A stretch of 64,000 nucleotides of DNA, from positions 3,410,001 to 3,474,000 of the forward strand of contig OY782766.1 of the NCBI GenBank assembly GCA_963678235.1, in the 5' to 3' direction. The position numbers and the translations under genes were made by a program. The stretch is from JABMQB01 sp963678235. GTDB lineage: Bacteria > Bacteroidota > Bacteroidia > Bacteroidales > Prolixibacteraceae. Below the pieces are notes generated by a model that worked only from the letters and a program-made list of their open reading frames with translations, was not told the DNA's origin and made no database searches. Positions within the stretch are counted from its first letter, which is position 1. The number at the start of each line of letters is the position of its first letter. This document shows, piece after piece, positions 18,825-27,091 of the stretch.

Positions 18825-19137
18825 ATGGGAAAGATTATACAACAATCCATAAAAGGCAGCATCTGGTCGTATTTGGGCTTGGTTGTTGGCTATGTTAATG
18901 TTGGCGTTATTATGCCCCAATTTTTCAAACCTGAGCAAATTGGTTTAGAATACTAACAAGTAATTTTTGTTTGTTAATACAAAAAACACCCAACAGCCCA
19001 AACCAACGGTTTATGTTCCATATTATTTGTTTATTCCACTTTGCAGTTTTTTGTTTAGGAGCTACAATAGGGTTGCAAGCAATTTACATAAGGAAATTTC
19101 TAAGTCTTGGTTTTGGAATTTTACGTGCTAACCCTTA
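18825..19137 (+). pseudogene. Decayed Wzx-like flippase remnant
   Basis: An ATG at 18825 opens 43 codons (SIKGSIWSYLGLVVGYVNVG, then EQIGLEY and a stop) nearly the same as the N terminus of the intact flippase at 20309. After the stop, another frame gives YLFIPLCSFLFRSYNRV (about 19023-19073), which aligns to residues about 125-145 of the intact protein, and a further frame gives IRKFLSLGFGILRANP, aligning to the next transmembrane segment. So the remnant has an internal deletion of roughly 70-80 codons, at least one frameshift, and has lost the C-terminal 60 per cent. Confidence 0.8.
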
Positions 19138-19300
19138 ACTTTAAACTATTGTTCATAATAAAACTCCAAAATACCAATACGATATGATTGCAATGATCGC
19201 CAAACAAAAGGATTATTCATTTTTTATTCCTCAAAAATACATATACCCCTTTTTAATTCCGCTTAAGCAATCGTTTCGCTTATAATACAATATAAACCGA

Positions 19301-19337
19301 ACCGCCACCCCTGCCGCTAAGCTATTGGGATGGCGGT
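19301..19337 (+). other. GC-rich inverted repeat upstream of the small alanine-rich gene
   Basis: ACCGCCACCCC (19301-19311) pairs with GGGATGGCGGT (19327-19337) with a single mismatch and a 15-base loop. It is a GC island in AT-rich sequence, 43 bp before the ATG at 19380. It may be an mRNA leader hairpin or the end of a mobile repeat. Confidence 0.5.
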
Positions 19338-19379
19338 GGTCAATAAACAATTATTTATTAACCTTTAATTCGTACAAAG

Positions 19380-19700
19380 ATGACAAGTTTAAATGAATCA
19401 AAAAAACGAGATTTTGTAAATCAGTTAATTGTGTTAATCGAACAAAACGCACAGTTGTTAACCGATGCCGGTTTTGACCCTGCAGCAAAAGTGGCTCAAT
19501 TAAAACAACAGGCACAGGAAGCCGATGCTGCCGAGGCAAAACAACAGGAAGCCAAGGCTGCTGCAAAAGATGCAACAAACCTAGCGAACCAAACACTTAA
19601 TGTTGCCTATAAAGATGCATCGGCAACCGTTGACCTCATTACCGGACTATTGGGTAAAAGCAATAACCTGGTGCTCGAAATAAAGAAAATGAGGAAGTAA
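19380..19700 (+). CDS. Small alanine/glutamine-rich coiled-coil protein of unknown function
   Basis: 106 residues, not recognised. The sequence is soluble and helical: after an amphipathic start (LNESKKRDFVNQLIVLIEQN) comes an Ala/Gln/Lys-rich heptad-like region (about residues 45-75) and a C-terminal part ending LEIKKMRK. No signal peptide or cysteines. Base composition is more GC-rich than the polysaccharide genes around it, and it is bracketed by an upstream inverted repeat (19301-19337) and a strong downstream intrinsic terminator (19757-19799), which support a real, separately transcribed gene. It has no evident link to glycan synthesis. Confidence 0.7.
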   Translation: MTSLNESKKRDFVNQLIVLIEQNAQLLTDAGFDPAAKVAQLKQQAQEADAAEAKQQEAKAAAKDATNLANQTLNVAYKDASATVDLITGLLGKSNNLVLEIKKMRK

Positions 19701-19713
19701 ACGCCCCTCCTAA

Positions 19714-19731
19714 CCTCCCCCAAGGGGGAGG
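19714..19731. repeat. CCTCCCCCAAGGGGGAGG palindrome
   Basis: A perfect 18-bp GC-rich palindrome just after the small gene, in a CTAACCTCCCCC context. Palindromes of this form recur between genes in many Bacteroidota genomes; only this one copy is seen here. Confidence 0.6.
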
Positions 19732-19756
19732 AATAAAAGGTAGGGTATTACAAAAC

Positions 19757-19799
19757 AAAGAAATGGCACAGAGAAAAACTCTTGTGCCCTTTCTTTTTT
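19757..19799 (+). terminator. Intrinsic terminator of the small alanine-rich gene
   Basis: AAAGAAA-T-GGCACAGAG (57-73 of the 19700s) pairs with CTC-T-TGTGCC-C-TTTCTTT (19779-19796) around an AAAAA loop, followed by further T residues to 19799. Stem of about 16 bp with minor bulges. Confidence 0.75.
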
Positions 19800-19820
19800 G
19801 AATTAGAGAAAACAAAAACA

Positions 19821-20072
19821 ATCCTGTTTTTATAGATAGAGCAATTCTATCCCATATCATAAACCTTCTGACCTAAGACAAAGAAATAGTATCCCTGTTT
19901 ACAAATCCTCTTTCCTTAGATGAAAAGACAATATTCTTGTTTCTGAAGGCTATATCCAAACTTAGCAATAAGATATCCTAGTTTACGAATGTTCTAACCA
20001 TGAATAGCAATATACTTTCCCGGTTTACGAAATTCCTAACCTTGGATATAAATCTTCCTGACTAAGATCTCT
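19821..20072. repeat. Degenerate tandem repeat, period about 41 bp
   Basis: Units begin near 19889, 19931, 19973, 20010 and 20052 (spacing 42, 42, 37, 42), with a less clear copy from 19821. A rough consensus is TATCCCTGTTTACGAAT, then a few bases, then CTAACCTTAGAT-AAAA. Individual copies are only about 55-70 per cent alike, so this is an old array. No open reading frame crosses it. From 20073 to 20280 I see no gene or clear element. Confidence 0.55.
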
Positions 20073-20280
20073 CAATGACGCAAGCAAGCATACCTGCTAT
20101 GCATCATCGCATTACACTATCCTACTCTTGCTTTACCTTGTATACAAAGCCGTTAGCAATTAGCTACTTAAGAAATTTTTATCTTCCAAAAGAATGTCTC
20201 CTCTGATATATAAAACCTGCCAATTGTAATGCAAAACCAATAAAAGAAAAAATGCCTTATCATTCTTCCACTGTAATTAC

Positions 20281-20288
20281 TATTTTTG
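20281..20288 (+). promoter_or_regulatory. Candidate -7 element of intact flippase
   Basis: TATTTTTG lies 20 bases before the ATG at 20309. The decayed flippase has TACTTTTG at 18798-18805, 19 bases before its ATG, so the position is shared by two paralogues. No convincing -33 box. Confidence 0.4.
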
Positions 20289-20308
20289 AGGCTTAGTTAA
20301 AACCGTAC

Positions 20309-21793
20309 ATGGGAATAATAATTAAACAATCCATTAAAGGAAGTATATGGTCGTATTTAGGTTTGGTTGTTGGCTATGTTAATGTTGGCATTTTAATGCC
20401 CATGTTTTTCTTAACTGAACAAATTGGATTGGTTCAGCTTTTTATAGCATTATCTGCAATTTTCACAAACTTTTCTACTTTAGGATTTGGTAGTGTTATT
20501 AATAGAATGTTCCCAATTTTTCGAGATAAAAATAATGCAAACCATGGTTTTTTATTTTTACTGGTTTCAGTTGGAATGATTGGATTTATTATTAGCCTTG
20601 TAGCCTTCTTTATCTTTAAACCTCATATAATTGAATCCAACATTGAAAAGTCTCCCCTTTTAATAGAATACATTGTATTACTAATACCATTATTTTTCTT
20701 TAGGATATTATTCAGATTGCTAGAAAATTATAATAAAGTCTTATATGATGCGGTAACTGGTCAATTTTGGGGGGGATTTATTCACAAAATAATTAATCTA
20801 ATCTTGACGGTATTATTTGCGTTGGAGATATTGTCCTTTGGGTATTTCATATATGGTTATATTATTTCACTTTCAATGCCACTAGTACCAATTATTATAA
20901 CTTTAATAAAAAGAAATGAGTTTAATCTAATCCCCAAAATTGATTTTCTTACCCCAAAATTGATTAAAGAAATGCTGATAGTAGCATCTTTTGGTTTGAT
21001 AAATGGATTAAGTGGAACCTTAACAAATAATATTGACAAATTACTAATTAACAACTACCTATCCTTAAAAGAGGTTGGGATTTTTAGTGTTTGTGCATTA
21101 TTTGCAACAGTAATAATGATTCCATCAAGATCAACAGTAAACATTTCTGTTGGAATTATTGCTCAGTCATGGAAAGATAAAAATCTTGAACAAATTAATC
21201 GTATTTATACTAAGGCTAGTCTAACTCAAACAATTATTGGGACTTTGATTTTTATAGGTATTATAATTAATCTTGACAATATTTTTAACATTTTACCTTC
21301 CGATTACGAAACAGGCAGGTCTGTATTAATATATTATTCCTTAGGAATATTATTTATGACTTCTAGTACCAACAGCGCAACCATTATTTCTACGTCCAAA
21401 TTTTATAAATCACTAACAATAATTATTATATTACAAATAGTAATAACAGTAATTCTTCATATGTTGTTAATACCCATATGGGGAATTAAGGGAGCAGCAA
21501 TATCTGTTCTATTTACGTATTTATATCGCACTATTGCTCTTGTCGGATTTATAAAACATAAATTTGGCTTCTTTTGTTATAAAATTCAACACATATTGGT
21601 ATTACTAATTGCTTTTATTTCACTTTTCATTGCTTACATCTTGCCTACAATAGAAAACCTGTTTTTTAATGTTCTATTTAAAAGTTTGGCTGTAACAATT
21701 ATTTACAGTGGATTAATTTTAAGATTTAAAATTTCCGTTGACATTAATAATCTCTTTTTGAAAACTGTACAAAAATTTAAATCTTTTGTTTAG
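20309..21793 (+). CDS. Wzx-like polysaccharide flippase (MATE/MOP superfamily)
   Basis: 494 residues with about 12-14 hydrophobic helices, the usual size for O-unit flippases. It opens with KGSIWSYLGLVVGYVNVG. The middle contains GTLTNNIDKLLINNYLSL, nearly the same as in the truncated flippase at the window start. It heads the second nonulosonate cassette (flippase, NeuA-HAD, NeuB) at 59 bp spacing, mirroring the first cassette. Lipid-linked repeat unit export is inferred from family and context. Confidence 0.88.
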   Translation: MGIIIKQSIKGSIWSYLGLVVGYVNVGILMPMFFLTEQIGLVQLFIALSAIFTNFSTLGFGSVINRMFPIFRDKNNANHGFLFLLVSVGMIGFIISLVAFFIFKPHIIESNIEKSPLLIEYIVLLIPLFFFRILFRLLENYNKVLYDAVTGQFWGGFIHKIINLILTVLFALEILSFGYFIYGYIISLSMPLVPIIITLIKRNEFNLIPKIDFLTPKLIKEMLIVASFGLINGLSGTLTNNIDKLLINNYLSLKEVGIFSVCALFATVIMIPSRSTVNISVGIIAQSWKDKNLEQINRIYTKASLTQTIIGTLIFIGIIINLDNIFNILPSDYETGRSVLIYYSLGILFMTSSTNSATIISTSKFYKSLTIIIILQIVITVILHMLLIPIWGIKGAAISVLFTYLYRTIALVGFIKHKFGFFCYKIQHILVLLIAFISLFIAYILPTIENLFFNVLFKSLAVTIIYSGLILRFKISVDINNLFLKTVQKFKSFV

Positions 21794-21852
21794 ATTGAAA
21801 ATTATTACTGATATCTTGCGAAGCCAATAGATAAGTAAAGAATTACCGAAAA

Positions 21853-23022
21853 ATGAAGATTCTATCCATAATACCCGCACGGAATAATTCAAAAGGTATA
21901 CCGGGTAAAAATATTGTCCCTTTATTTGGAAAACCATTGATTTCCTGGAATATTTTAGCTGCAAAACAATCAAAATTTATAAATAGAATAATAGTATCAA
22001 CAGATGGACATCAAATTAAAAAAGTTTCCGAAGAATATGGTGCTGAGGTAATTGTTCGTCCAGATAATTTAAGCGGAGATTCTGCATCTAGTGAATCAGC
22101 TTTACTGCATGTTATAGAGGAGTTGGATAAAAAAGAGAACTACAAGCCCGATTTAATTGTATTTTTACAGTGTACCTCACCACTAACATCAACAGAAGAT
22201 ATCGATAGTTGCATTGAAAAAATATTGAAGGAGAAAGCAGATTCCGCAACTACAGTTACAGACTTTCATTATTTTATTTGGAAAAATAGTCTGACAGGTG
22301 CTGAGGGTATTAACCATGAAAAGGAAGTGCGATTGCGCCGACAAGATCGTGAATCTCAATACTTGGAAACAGGTGCAGTTTATGTAATGAGAACAAAAGG
22401 ATTTTTGCAGTTTAAACATCGATTTTTCGGAAAAACGGTTTTGTCAAATATGCCAGCAAACAGGGTTATTGAGATTGACGAACCAACAGACTTAGAGATT
22501 GCAGAAGCAATGATGAAAAATCAGCAACGCAAGATGCTTCAAGATAAAATTCCAGATGAAATTGACACCTTATTTCTCGACTTTGATGGTGTACTTACCG
22601 ATGATTTGGTTATGGTTACACAAGAAGGCAAGGAGGCAGTTGTATGTAGTCGCGAAGATGGAATGGGAATATCATTGTTAAAAAAGGCTGGCATTAATAT
22701 AGTAGTCCTTTCCACCGAAAACAATCCTGTTGTGTCAGAAAGATGTAAGAAGTTGGAAATAGAATGTTATCAAAATCTAGGGAATAATAAATTATTTGCA
22801 ATGAATAAGTATATCGAAGAGAACCAAATAAATGTTCAGAATATTATTTTTATGGGAAATGATATCAATGACATTGAATGTATGAAAGCAGCTACCTTTT
22901 CTGTTGCCCCAAAAGATGCCAATAAAAAGATTAAAATAATAGCAGACTATATTACTAGTAAGCATGGTGGTAAAGGAGCAGTTAGAGAGTTATGTGACCT
23001 TATTATTGACAAAATAAAATAA
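21853..23022 (+). CDS. Bifunctional CMP-nonulosonate synthetase + HAD phosphatase (NeuA-KdsC-like fusion)
   Basis: 389 residues with two domains. Residues 1-225 are a NeuA cytidylyltransferase: IPARNNSKGIPGKN (7-20), LQCTSPLT (105-112) and RRQDRESQYLETGAVYVM. Residues about 232-389 are a KdsC-like HAD phosphatase: DFDGVLTDD (243-251) with the two catalytic Asp, a Ser/Thr after LVVLS-type strand, Lys near the conserved NNK, and MGNDINDIE for metal binding. Vertebrate CMP-sialate synthetases have the same architecture. The HAD domain suggests a route through a 9-phosphate (as for KDN in Bacteroides thetaiotaomicron). The next gene, NeuB, begins two bases after this stop. Confidence 0.88.
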   Translation: MKILSIIPARNNSKGIPGKNIVPLFGKPLISWNILAAKQSKFINRIIVSTDGHQIKKVSEEYGAEVIVRPDNLSGDSASSESALLHVIEELDKKENYKPDLIVFLQCTSPLTSTEDIDSCIEKILKEKADSATTVTDFHYFIWKNSLTGAEGINHEKEVRLRRQDRESQYLETGAVYVMRTKGFLQFKHRFFGKTVLSNMPANRVIEIDEPTDLEIAEAMMKNQQRKMLQDKIPDEIDTLFLDFDGVLTDDLVMVTQEGKEAVVCSREDGMGISLLKKAGINIVVLSTENNPVVSERCKKLEIECYQNLGNNKLFAMNKYIEENQINVQNIIFMGNDINDIECMKAATFSVAPKDANKKIKIIADYITSKHGGKGAVRELCDLIIDKIK

Positions 23023-23024
23023 TC

Positions 23025-23888
23025 ATGAAAGATCCCAAAGTAATAGCTGAAATTGGTTGTAACCATAAAGGAGACATAGAAATTGCAAAAGAGCTTATTA
23101 AAGTTGCAAAAATATTTTGTGATGCGGATATTGTAAAATTTCAAAAAAGGAATAATAAAGAATTATTAACCAAGGAGCAGTATGATGCCCCACATCCTAA
23201 TCCTGCCAACTCATATGGTGATACCTATGGTGAACACCGGGAGTTTTTGGAATTTTCAATTGATCAGCATCGCGAATTGAAAGAATATTGTGAAGAGATT
23301 AAAATTGAATACTCAACTTCTGTTTGGGATTTATCATCAGCAAAAGAGATAAACTCTTTACAACCAAGTTTAATAAAGATTCCTTCAGCATGTAATAACC
23401 ATTTTGAAATGCTGGAATGGTTGTGTGATAATTACAAAGGGGAACTACATGTTTCTACAGGTATGACCACTAAAAATGAAATAGAAAATATCGTAAGCTT
23501 TTTTGAGAATAAAGGAAGGAATAAAGATGTGGTTTTGTATAACTGTACTTCCGGTTATCCTGTCCCATTTGAGGATGTATGTTTACTTGAAATATCTTTG
23601 CTAAAAGAAAAATTTGGTGAACGTGTAAAAGAGATCGGATTCTCAGGGCACCATTTGGGAATAGCTATTGATGTAGCGGCTTATACTTTAGGTGCTACAT
23701 ATGTAGAAAGACACTATACCCTTGACCGAACCTGGAAAGGAACTGACCATTCCGCTTCTTTAGAACCCCAGGGCATTCGAAAACTAGTACGCGATTTGAG
23801 AGCTACGCAGAAAGCTCTATCTTTTAAGAAAGAAGATATTTTAGCTATTGAAATGGAGCAAAGAGATAAACTAAAATATCGAAAGTAG
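23025..23888 (+). CDS. NeuB-family nonulosonate (possibly 9-phosphate) synthase without SAF domain
   Basis: 287 residues: a TIM-barrel NeuB domain with VIAEIGCNHKGD (metal and PEP side), DIVKFQKRN, STGMTTKNEI, NCTSGYPVP, SGHHLGIAIDVAAY, and ERHYTLDRTWKGTDHSASLEP near the end, where the DHxxSL motif is intact. The C-terminal SAF/antifreeze domain of classical NeuB enzymes (about 60 residues) is absent; the gene ends cleanly with a charged helix. With the upstream NeuA-HAD fusion it could make and dephosphorylate a 9-phosphate; the acceptor hexosamine pathway is not in the window. Confidence 0.85.
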   Translation: MKDPKVIAEIGCNHKGDIEIAKELIKVAKIFCDADIVKFQKRNNKELLTKEQYDAPHPNPANSYGDTYGEHREFLEFSIDQHRELKEYCEEIKIEYSTSVWDLSSAKEINSLQPSLIKIPSACNNHFEMLEWLCDNYKGELHVSTGMTTKNEIENIVSFFENKGRNKDVVLYNCTSGYPVPFEDVCLLEISLLKEKFGERVKEIGFSGHHLGIAIDVAAYTLGATYVERHYTLDRTWKGTDHSASLEPQGIRKLVRDLRATQKALSFKKEDILAIEMEQRDKLKYRK

Positions 23889-24103
23889 AACCATTATAGC
23901 TGAATTGATCAAAGCTAGTCCTAAACTGAATATATAAGAATGATTGATTTTCGAAAAAAACAAGATCACATTTTGATTTTGAAGGTAAGTTATAGTCGGA
24001 GGCTAATTAAGGTTATTGGTTTTTATATATCAAGGCAACAAAATATGATATTACCATCACAGAAAGTGTTATAGATTAATATTAGGAATTTTTAAATTTG
24101 TAA

Positions 24104-25321
24104 ATGAGTAAATTTATCAAGATTATTATTCAGGTACTTTCCAAGAAAGGTAGAAAGGTTGTTAAACAAAAGATATATTCTAGGTATAAGGGTATTCTTC
24201 CACAAAGAATACCTTCTATTGAAAAGAAAAGCAGGAATTCTAAATCTCCAACACTATTTCATGTGTCAGCATTTAGCATTTACAATACAGGAGATGCCAT
24301 ATTACCTATAGCGGTTAGAAATGCAATTGACGGCTCTTTTGATTATGGTTTTAACTGGAAGGGTTTGCACACTTCAAGTCTAATTAATTTCCGCAAACTA
24401 AGAAAAATTAATAGCTCAAAAGGTTTAATAATAGGGGGAGGAGGTCTCTTTTTAAAGGATACCAATCCAAATGATGTTAGTGGATGGCAATGGTCTTGTT
24501 CACAGGATACATTAAAAAAAATTGAAGTACCAATTGTTTTGTTTGCGGTCGGTTATAATCGTTTTCGAGATCAAGACGAATTTGCTCCCATTTTTAAAGA
24601 GCACATTAATTTACTTGCTCAAAAATCCCCTTTTATTGGTTTAAGAAATCATGGGTCAATTAGGAATATGAAGCGCTATATAAAGGAAGAGTATCATAAT
24701 ATAATTAAATTTCAACCCTGCCCAACAACCATTATTTCAAAGCTATATCCTGAGCTGATAGGTCGTGCCGAGAATAAACTTCCAATCGTAGCTTTTAACT
24801 GTGCTTTTGATAGAAGTAATTTGCGTTTTGGTGAAAGGATTGGAGAAAAACTTGATCAAATAGCAAGAGTTGCAAAGCACTTAAGTTTGACCTGTGATAT
24901 CCACTATTATTCTCATATGAATACAGATAACCACATTCTTCCTATCTTTGATTCCCATGAAGTTAAATATAAGCTGATTACATTAAATGAAAATCCCAAG
25001 GATATTATACTTCAATACCAAGAACCAGATCTTGTGATTGGTATGAGAGGACATGCTCAGATGATTCCATTTGGATGTCTAACACCTATACTCTCCATCG
25101 TCTCACATGAGAAGATGCAATGGTTTTTGGATGATATTGGACATGCGGAATGGGGATGTGAGATCAGAAATGAATCATTTGAAAGTGATTTGCTCAGAAA
25201 GGCTAAAGATATTTTAAATAATCAGCCAAAAATAATTTCACAACTAGAAATAGCCCAAAATCGCCTATTTAATATTACAAAAGAAAATACTAAATCTATA
25301 TATGAAAGTTTGAATTTATAG
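24104..25321 (+). CDS. Polysaccharide pyruvyl transferase family protein
   Basis: 405 residues of the WcaK/CsaB-like family. Seen: FSIYNTGDAILPIAVRNAI near the start, LIIGGGGLFLKD in the middle, FAVGYNRF, and VIGMRGHAQMIPFG towards the C terminus, which is the conserved M-R-x-H segment. A basic N-terminal extension of about 45 residues precedes the domain. It comes 215 bp after NeuB on the same strand; that gap holds no gene. It may pyruvylate the glycan or, like some family members, do an unidentified transfer. Confidence 0.82.
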   Translation: MSKFIKIIIQVLSKKGRKVVKQKIYSRYKGILPQRIPSIEKKSRNSKSPTLFHVSAFSIYNTGDAILPIAVRNAIDGSFDYGFNWKGLHTSSLINFRKLRKINSSKGLIIGGGGLFLKDTNPNDVSGWQWSCSQDTLKKIEVPIVLFAVGYNRFRDQDEFAPIFKEHINLLAQKSPFIGLRNHGSIRNMKRYIKEEYHNIIKFQPCPTTIISKLYPELIGRAENKLPIVAFNCAFDRSNLRFGERIGEKLDQIARVAKHLSLTCDIHYYSHMNTDNHILPIFDSHEVKYKLITLNENPKDIILQYQEPDLVIGMRGHAQMIPFGCLTPILSIVSHEKMQWFLDDIGHAEWGCEIRNESFESDLLRKAKDILNNQPKIISQLEIAQNRLFNITKENTKSIYESLNL

Positions 25322-25403
25322 TTCAATAATAGTAATCTTCACAAAAAATCTAAACGATTTGTATGCTGATGTTTTAATTAAGGAGGATAACCAAAACTAA
25401 GGT

Positions 25404-26285
25404 TTAGGAATGGTAAATTTTATCCTTAATATATTCTTCAATTTTAGTGCAATTGATCGAAACATCCTTGATAATTCTATTATGATAGAATCTATATAAT
25501 TGATCTGGATATATACCAATCTTCAACCTTGAAAAATATATTAAATAGTAAATCCATAAAATTGCAAATTTTGGAATTGGAATTATGACAATATTCTTTC
25601 CAAGCACTTTGGTCACATGTTTTATCAATTCTTTATAACTATAGCCGACAGGTCCAACAATATATTCCGTAACATTAATTTTAGACTTCAAAACTTTAAT
25701 ATATATTAAATCGGCTAAATCATTGTAATACATCGGATATATACCTTTCTTATCTCCGATCGGACAAAAAATTATTGACCTATCGTGAATAGTATTTACA
25801 ACCTTATCAATCGGATTGTTATCTGAATATCCATATTGTTGAGATGGACGAAGTATTAGCCATCTTTTAAAATTCATTTTAATATAATTTTCCGATTGAA
25901 GTTTCGAAAAACCATAATCGCCACATTTTTCACTTGCAAGTATTGAACTAATGTAAACAATTTTCTTTGCTTTATACCTATTTGCTGCATCAACAATATT
26001 TTTGGTAGATTCAAAATTAATCTTCATATATTCCCCAGTAGAATATGCGTTGGATATTGCTGCGGCATGAATAATTATGTCCACATTCTTCAAAAAAGAA
26101 AAAGATTGCTTTGAGTTCGATAAATCGCTTTCTATCCATTTAACATCTTTTCTAAAATGTTTTTTTCTTTTTCTTGTAATACAAGTAATTTCATGGTCGG
26201 TTAAATCAAACTTATCGATTAATGCTCCCATTATTGCAGAGGAGGCTCCAGTAATTAATATTCTTGTGACAGTTTTAACGTTCAT
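25404..26285 (-). CDS. NAD-dependent epimerase/dehydratase (extended SDR)
   Basis: 293 residues. The N-terminal Rossmann motif reads ILITGASSAIMGALIDKF, with glycine replaced in the third position of the usual GxxGxxG. DIIHAAAISNAYSTGEY and YISSILASEKCGDYGFSKLQSE carry the Ser and the Y-x-x-x-K catalytic pair (YGFSK), and LRPSQQYG follows. It would interconvert a nucleotide or lipid-linked sugar. The GT2 gene upstream ends two bases before this start, so the two form a small minus-strand unit that interrupts the plus-strand locus. Confidence 0.82.
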   Translation of the reverse strand: MNVKTVTRILITGASSAIMGALIDKFDLTDHEITCITRKRKKHFRKDVKWIESDLSNSKQSFSFLKNVDIIIHAAAISNAYSTGEYMKINFESTKNIVDAANRYKAKKIVYISSILASEKCGDYGFSKLQSENYIKMNFKRWLILRPSQQYGYSDNNPIDKVVNTIHDRSIIFCPIGDKKGIYPMYYNDLADLIYIKVLKSKINVTEYIVGPVGYSYKELIKHVTKVLGKNIVIIPIPKFAILWIYYLIYFSRLKIGIYPDQLYRFYHNRIIKDVSINCTKIEEYIKDKIYHS

Positions 26286-26287
26286 TT

Positions 26288-26986
26288 TTAATGTTTGATT
26301 CTATACTTTATTAAATTAATAATAAACTCAATAATCGCACTAACCTTTACAAACGATTTTCTGCTTATATTGGCCTTAAATACAATAGGTAACTCTTCAA
26401 AACGAAGATTTAATTTTCGTGCTTGTAACATTATTTCTGCATCAATGAACCAATCAGTAGATTTTAGCTCCATTTTATTATAGGCCTCTGAAGTAAGTAT
26501 TTTAGGTTTCGAGTTAACATCCTTAGAATTAAGTCTTGGGAATAAAATATTAAAAACAATATTATAACCATTAGATATTATATAACGATAAAGACCATCG
26601 TGCCTAGTTTCCCTGTATGTTTTAACCATATCGAGGGTAGATGTTTTTATATATTCATAAGTTTGTTGAATGCTTTCAATCGGGAACTGACCATCTCCAT
26701 CTATTACACAAATATATTTTCCCTTACTGGCATTCATACCTTGAAGCATATCCCAACCCATCATGCCTTCTTTTATTTTTGTAATAGTTTTCACCTTGGT
26801 TCTACTTGCAGATAATTTTTTTACTATTTCCTTTGTCTCATCTTTACTATCAGCAAAGTCATTTGCAACAAGGATTATCTCATAATCAACAGCCATTTCC
26901 ACCAATAATTCCTCAAGTTGATTAAAAAAAGGTAAAATTGATTTCCCTGAGTGATAACACAATACAACAATTGATAATTCAATCAT
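26288..26986 (-). CDS. Glycosyltransferase family 2, dolichol-phosphate-mannose-synthase type
   Basis: 232 residues. ELSIVVLCYHSGKSILPFF, then EIILVANDFAD and CVIDGDGQFPIESI show a DPM1-like GT2 with the DGDGQ metal site. No C-terminal membrane helices, so it resembles the soluble form that makes polyprenyl-phosphate sugars or starts a lipid-linked unit. Paired with the SDR gene downstream; a GT2-SDR pair can make and modify a polyprenyl-linked first sugar, but this is inference. Confidence 0.82.
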   Translation of the reverse strand: MIELSIVVLCYHSGKSILPFFNQLEELLVEMAVDYEIILVANDFADSKDETKEIVKKLSASRTKVKTITKIKEGMMGWDMLQGMNASKGKYICVIDGDGQFPIESIQQTYEYIKTSTLDMVKTYRETRHDGLYRYIISNGYNIVFNILFPRLNSKDVNSKPKILTSEAYNKMELKSTDWFIDAEIMLQARKLNLRFEELPIVFKANISRKSFVKVSAIIEFIINLIKYRIKH

Positions 26987-27091
26987 TATGCAATCTTAAA
27001 ATGAATATATTTTATTAAAAGATTAATTTTAGCAAGAATTTGTTTTACACACAAACAATTCCAGTTCAAGTTAATATTTTGTTAATAAGAA

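Noticed and set aside
19351..19596. Minus-strand ORF of 81 codons opposite the alanine-rich gene
   Set aside because: The plus-strand gene has a matching terminator and better protein-like composition; the antisense frame is a by-product of its repetitive codons.
19889..20052. 41-bp repeats considered as a CRISPR array
   Set aside because: Similarity runs through the whole unit and copies are highly degenerate, so there is no repeat-spacer alternation and no cas gene nearby.
24093..24100. TAAATTTG as promoter of the pyruvyltransferase gene at 24104
   Set aside because: It matches TAnnTTTG but ends three bases before the ATG, so the transcript would start at or after the start codon.
25378..25385. 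AAGGAGG Shine-Dalgarno-like sequence
   Set aside because: No start codon or protein-like frame follows on the plus strand, and Bacteroidota seldom rely on this signal.
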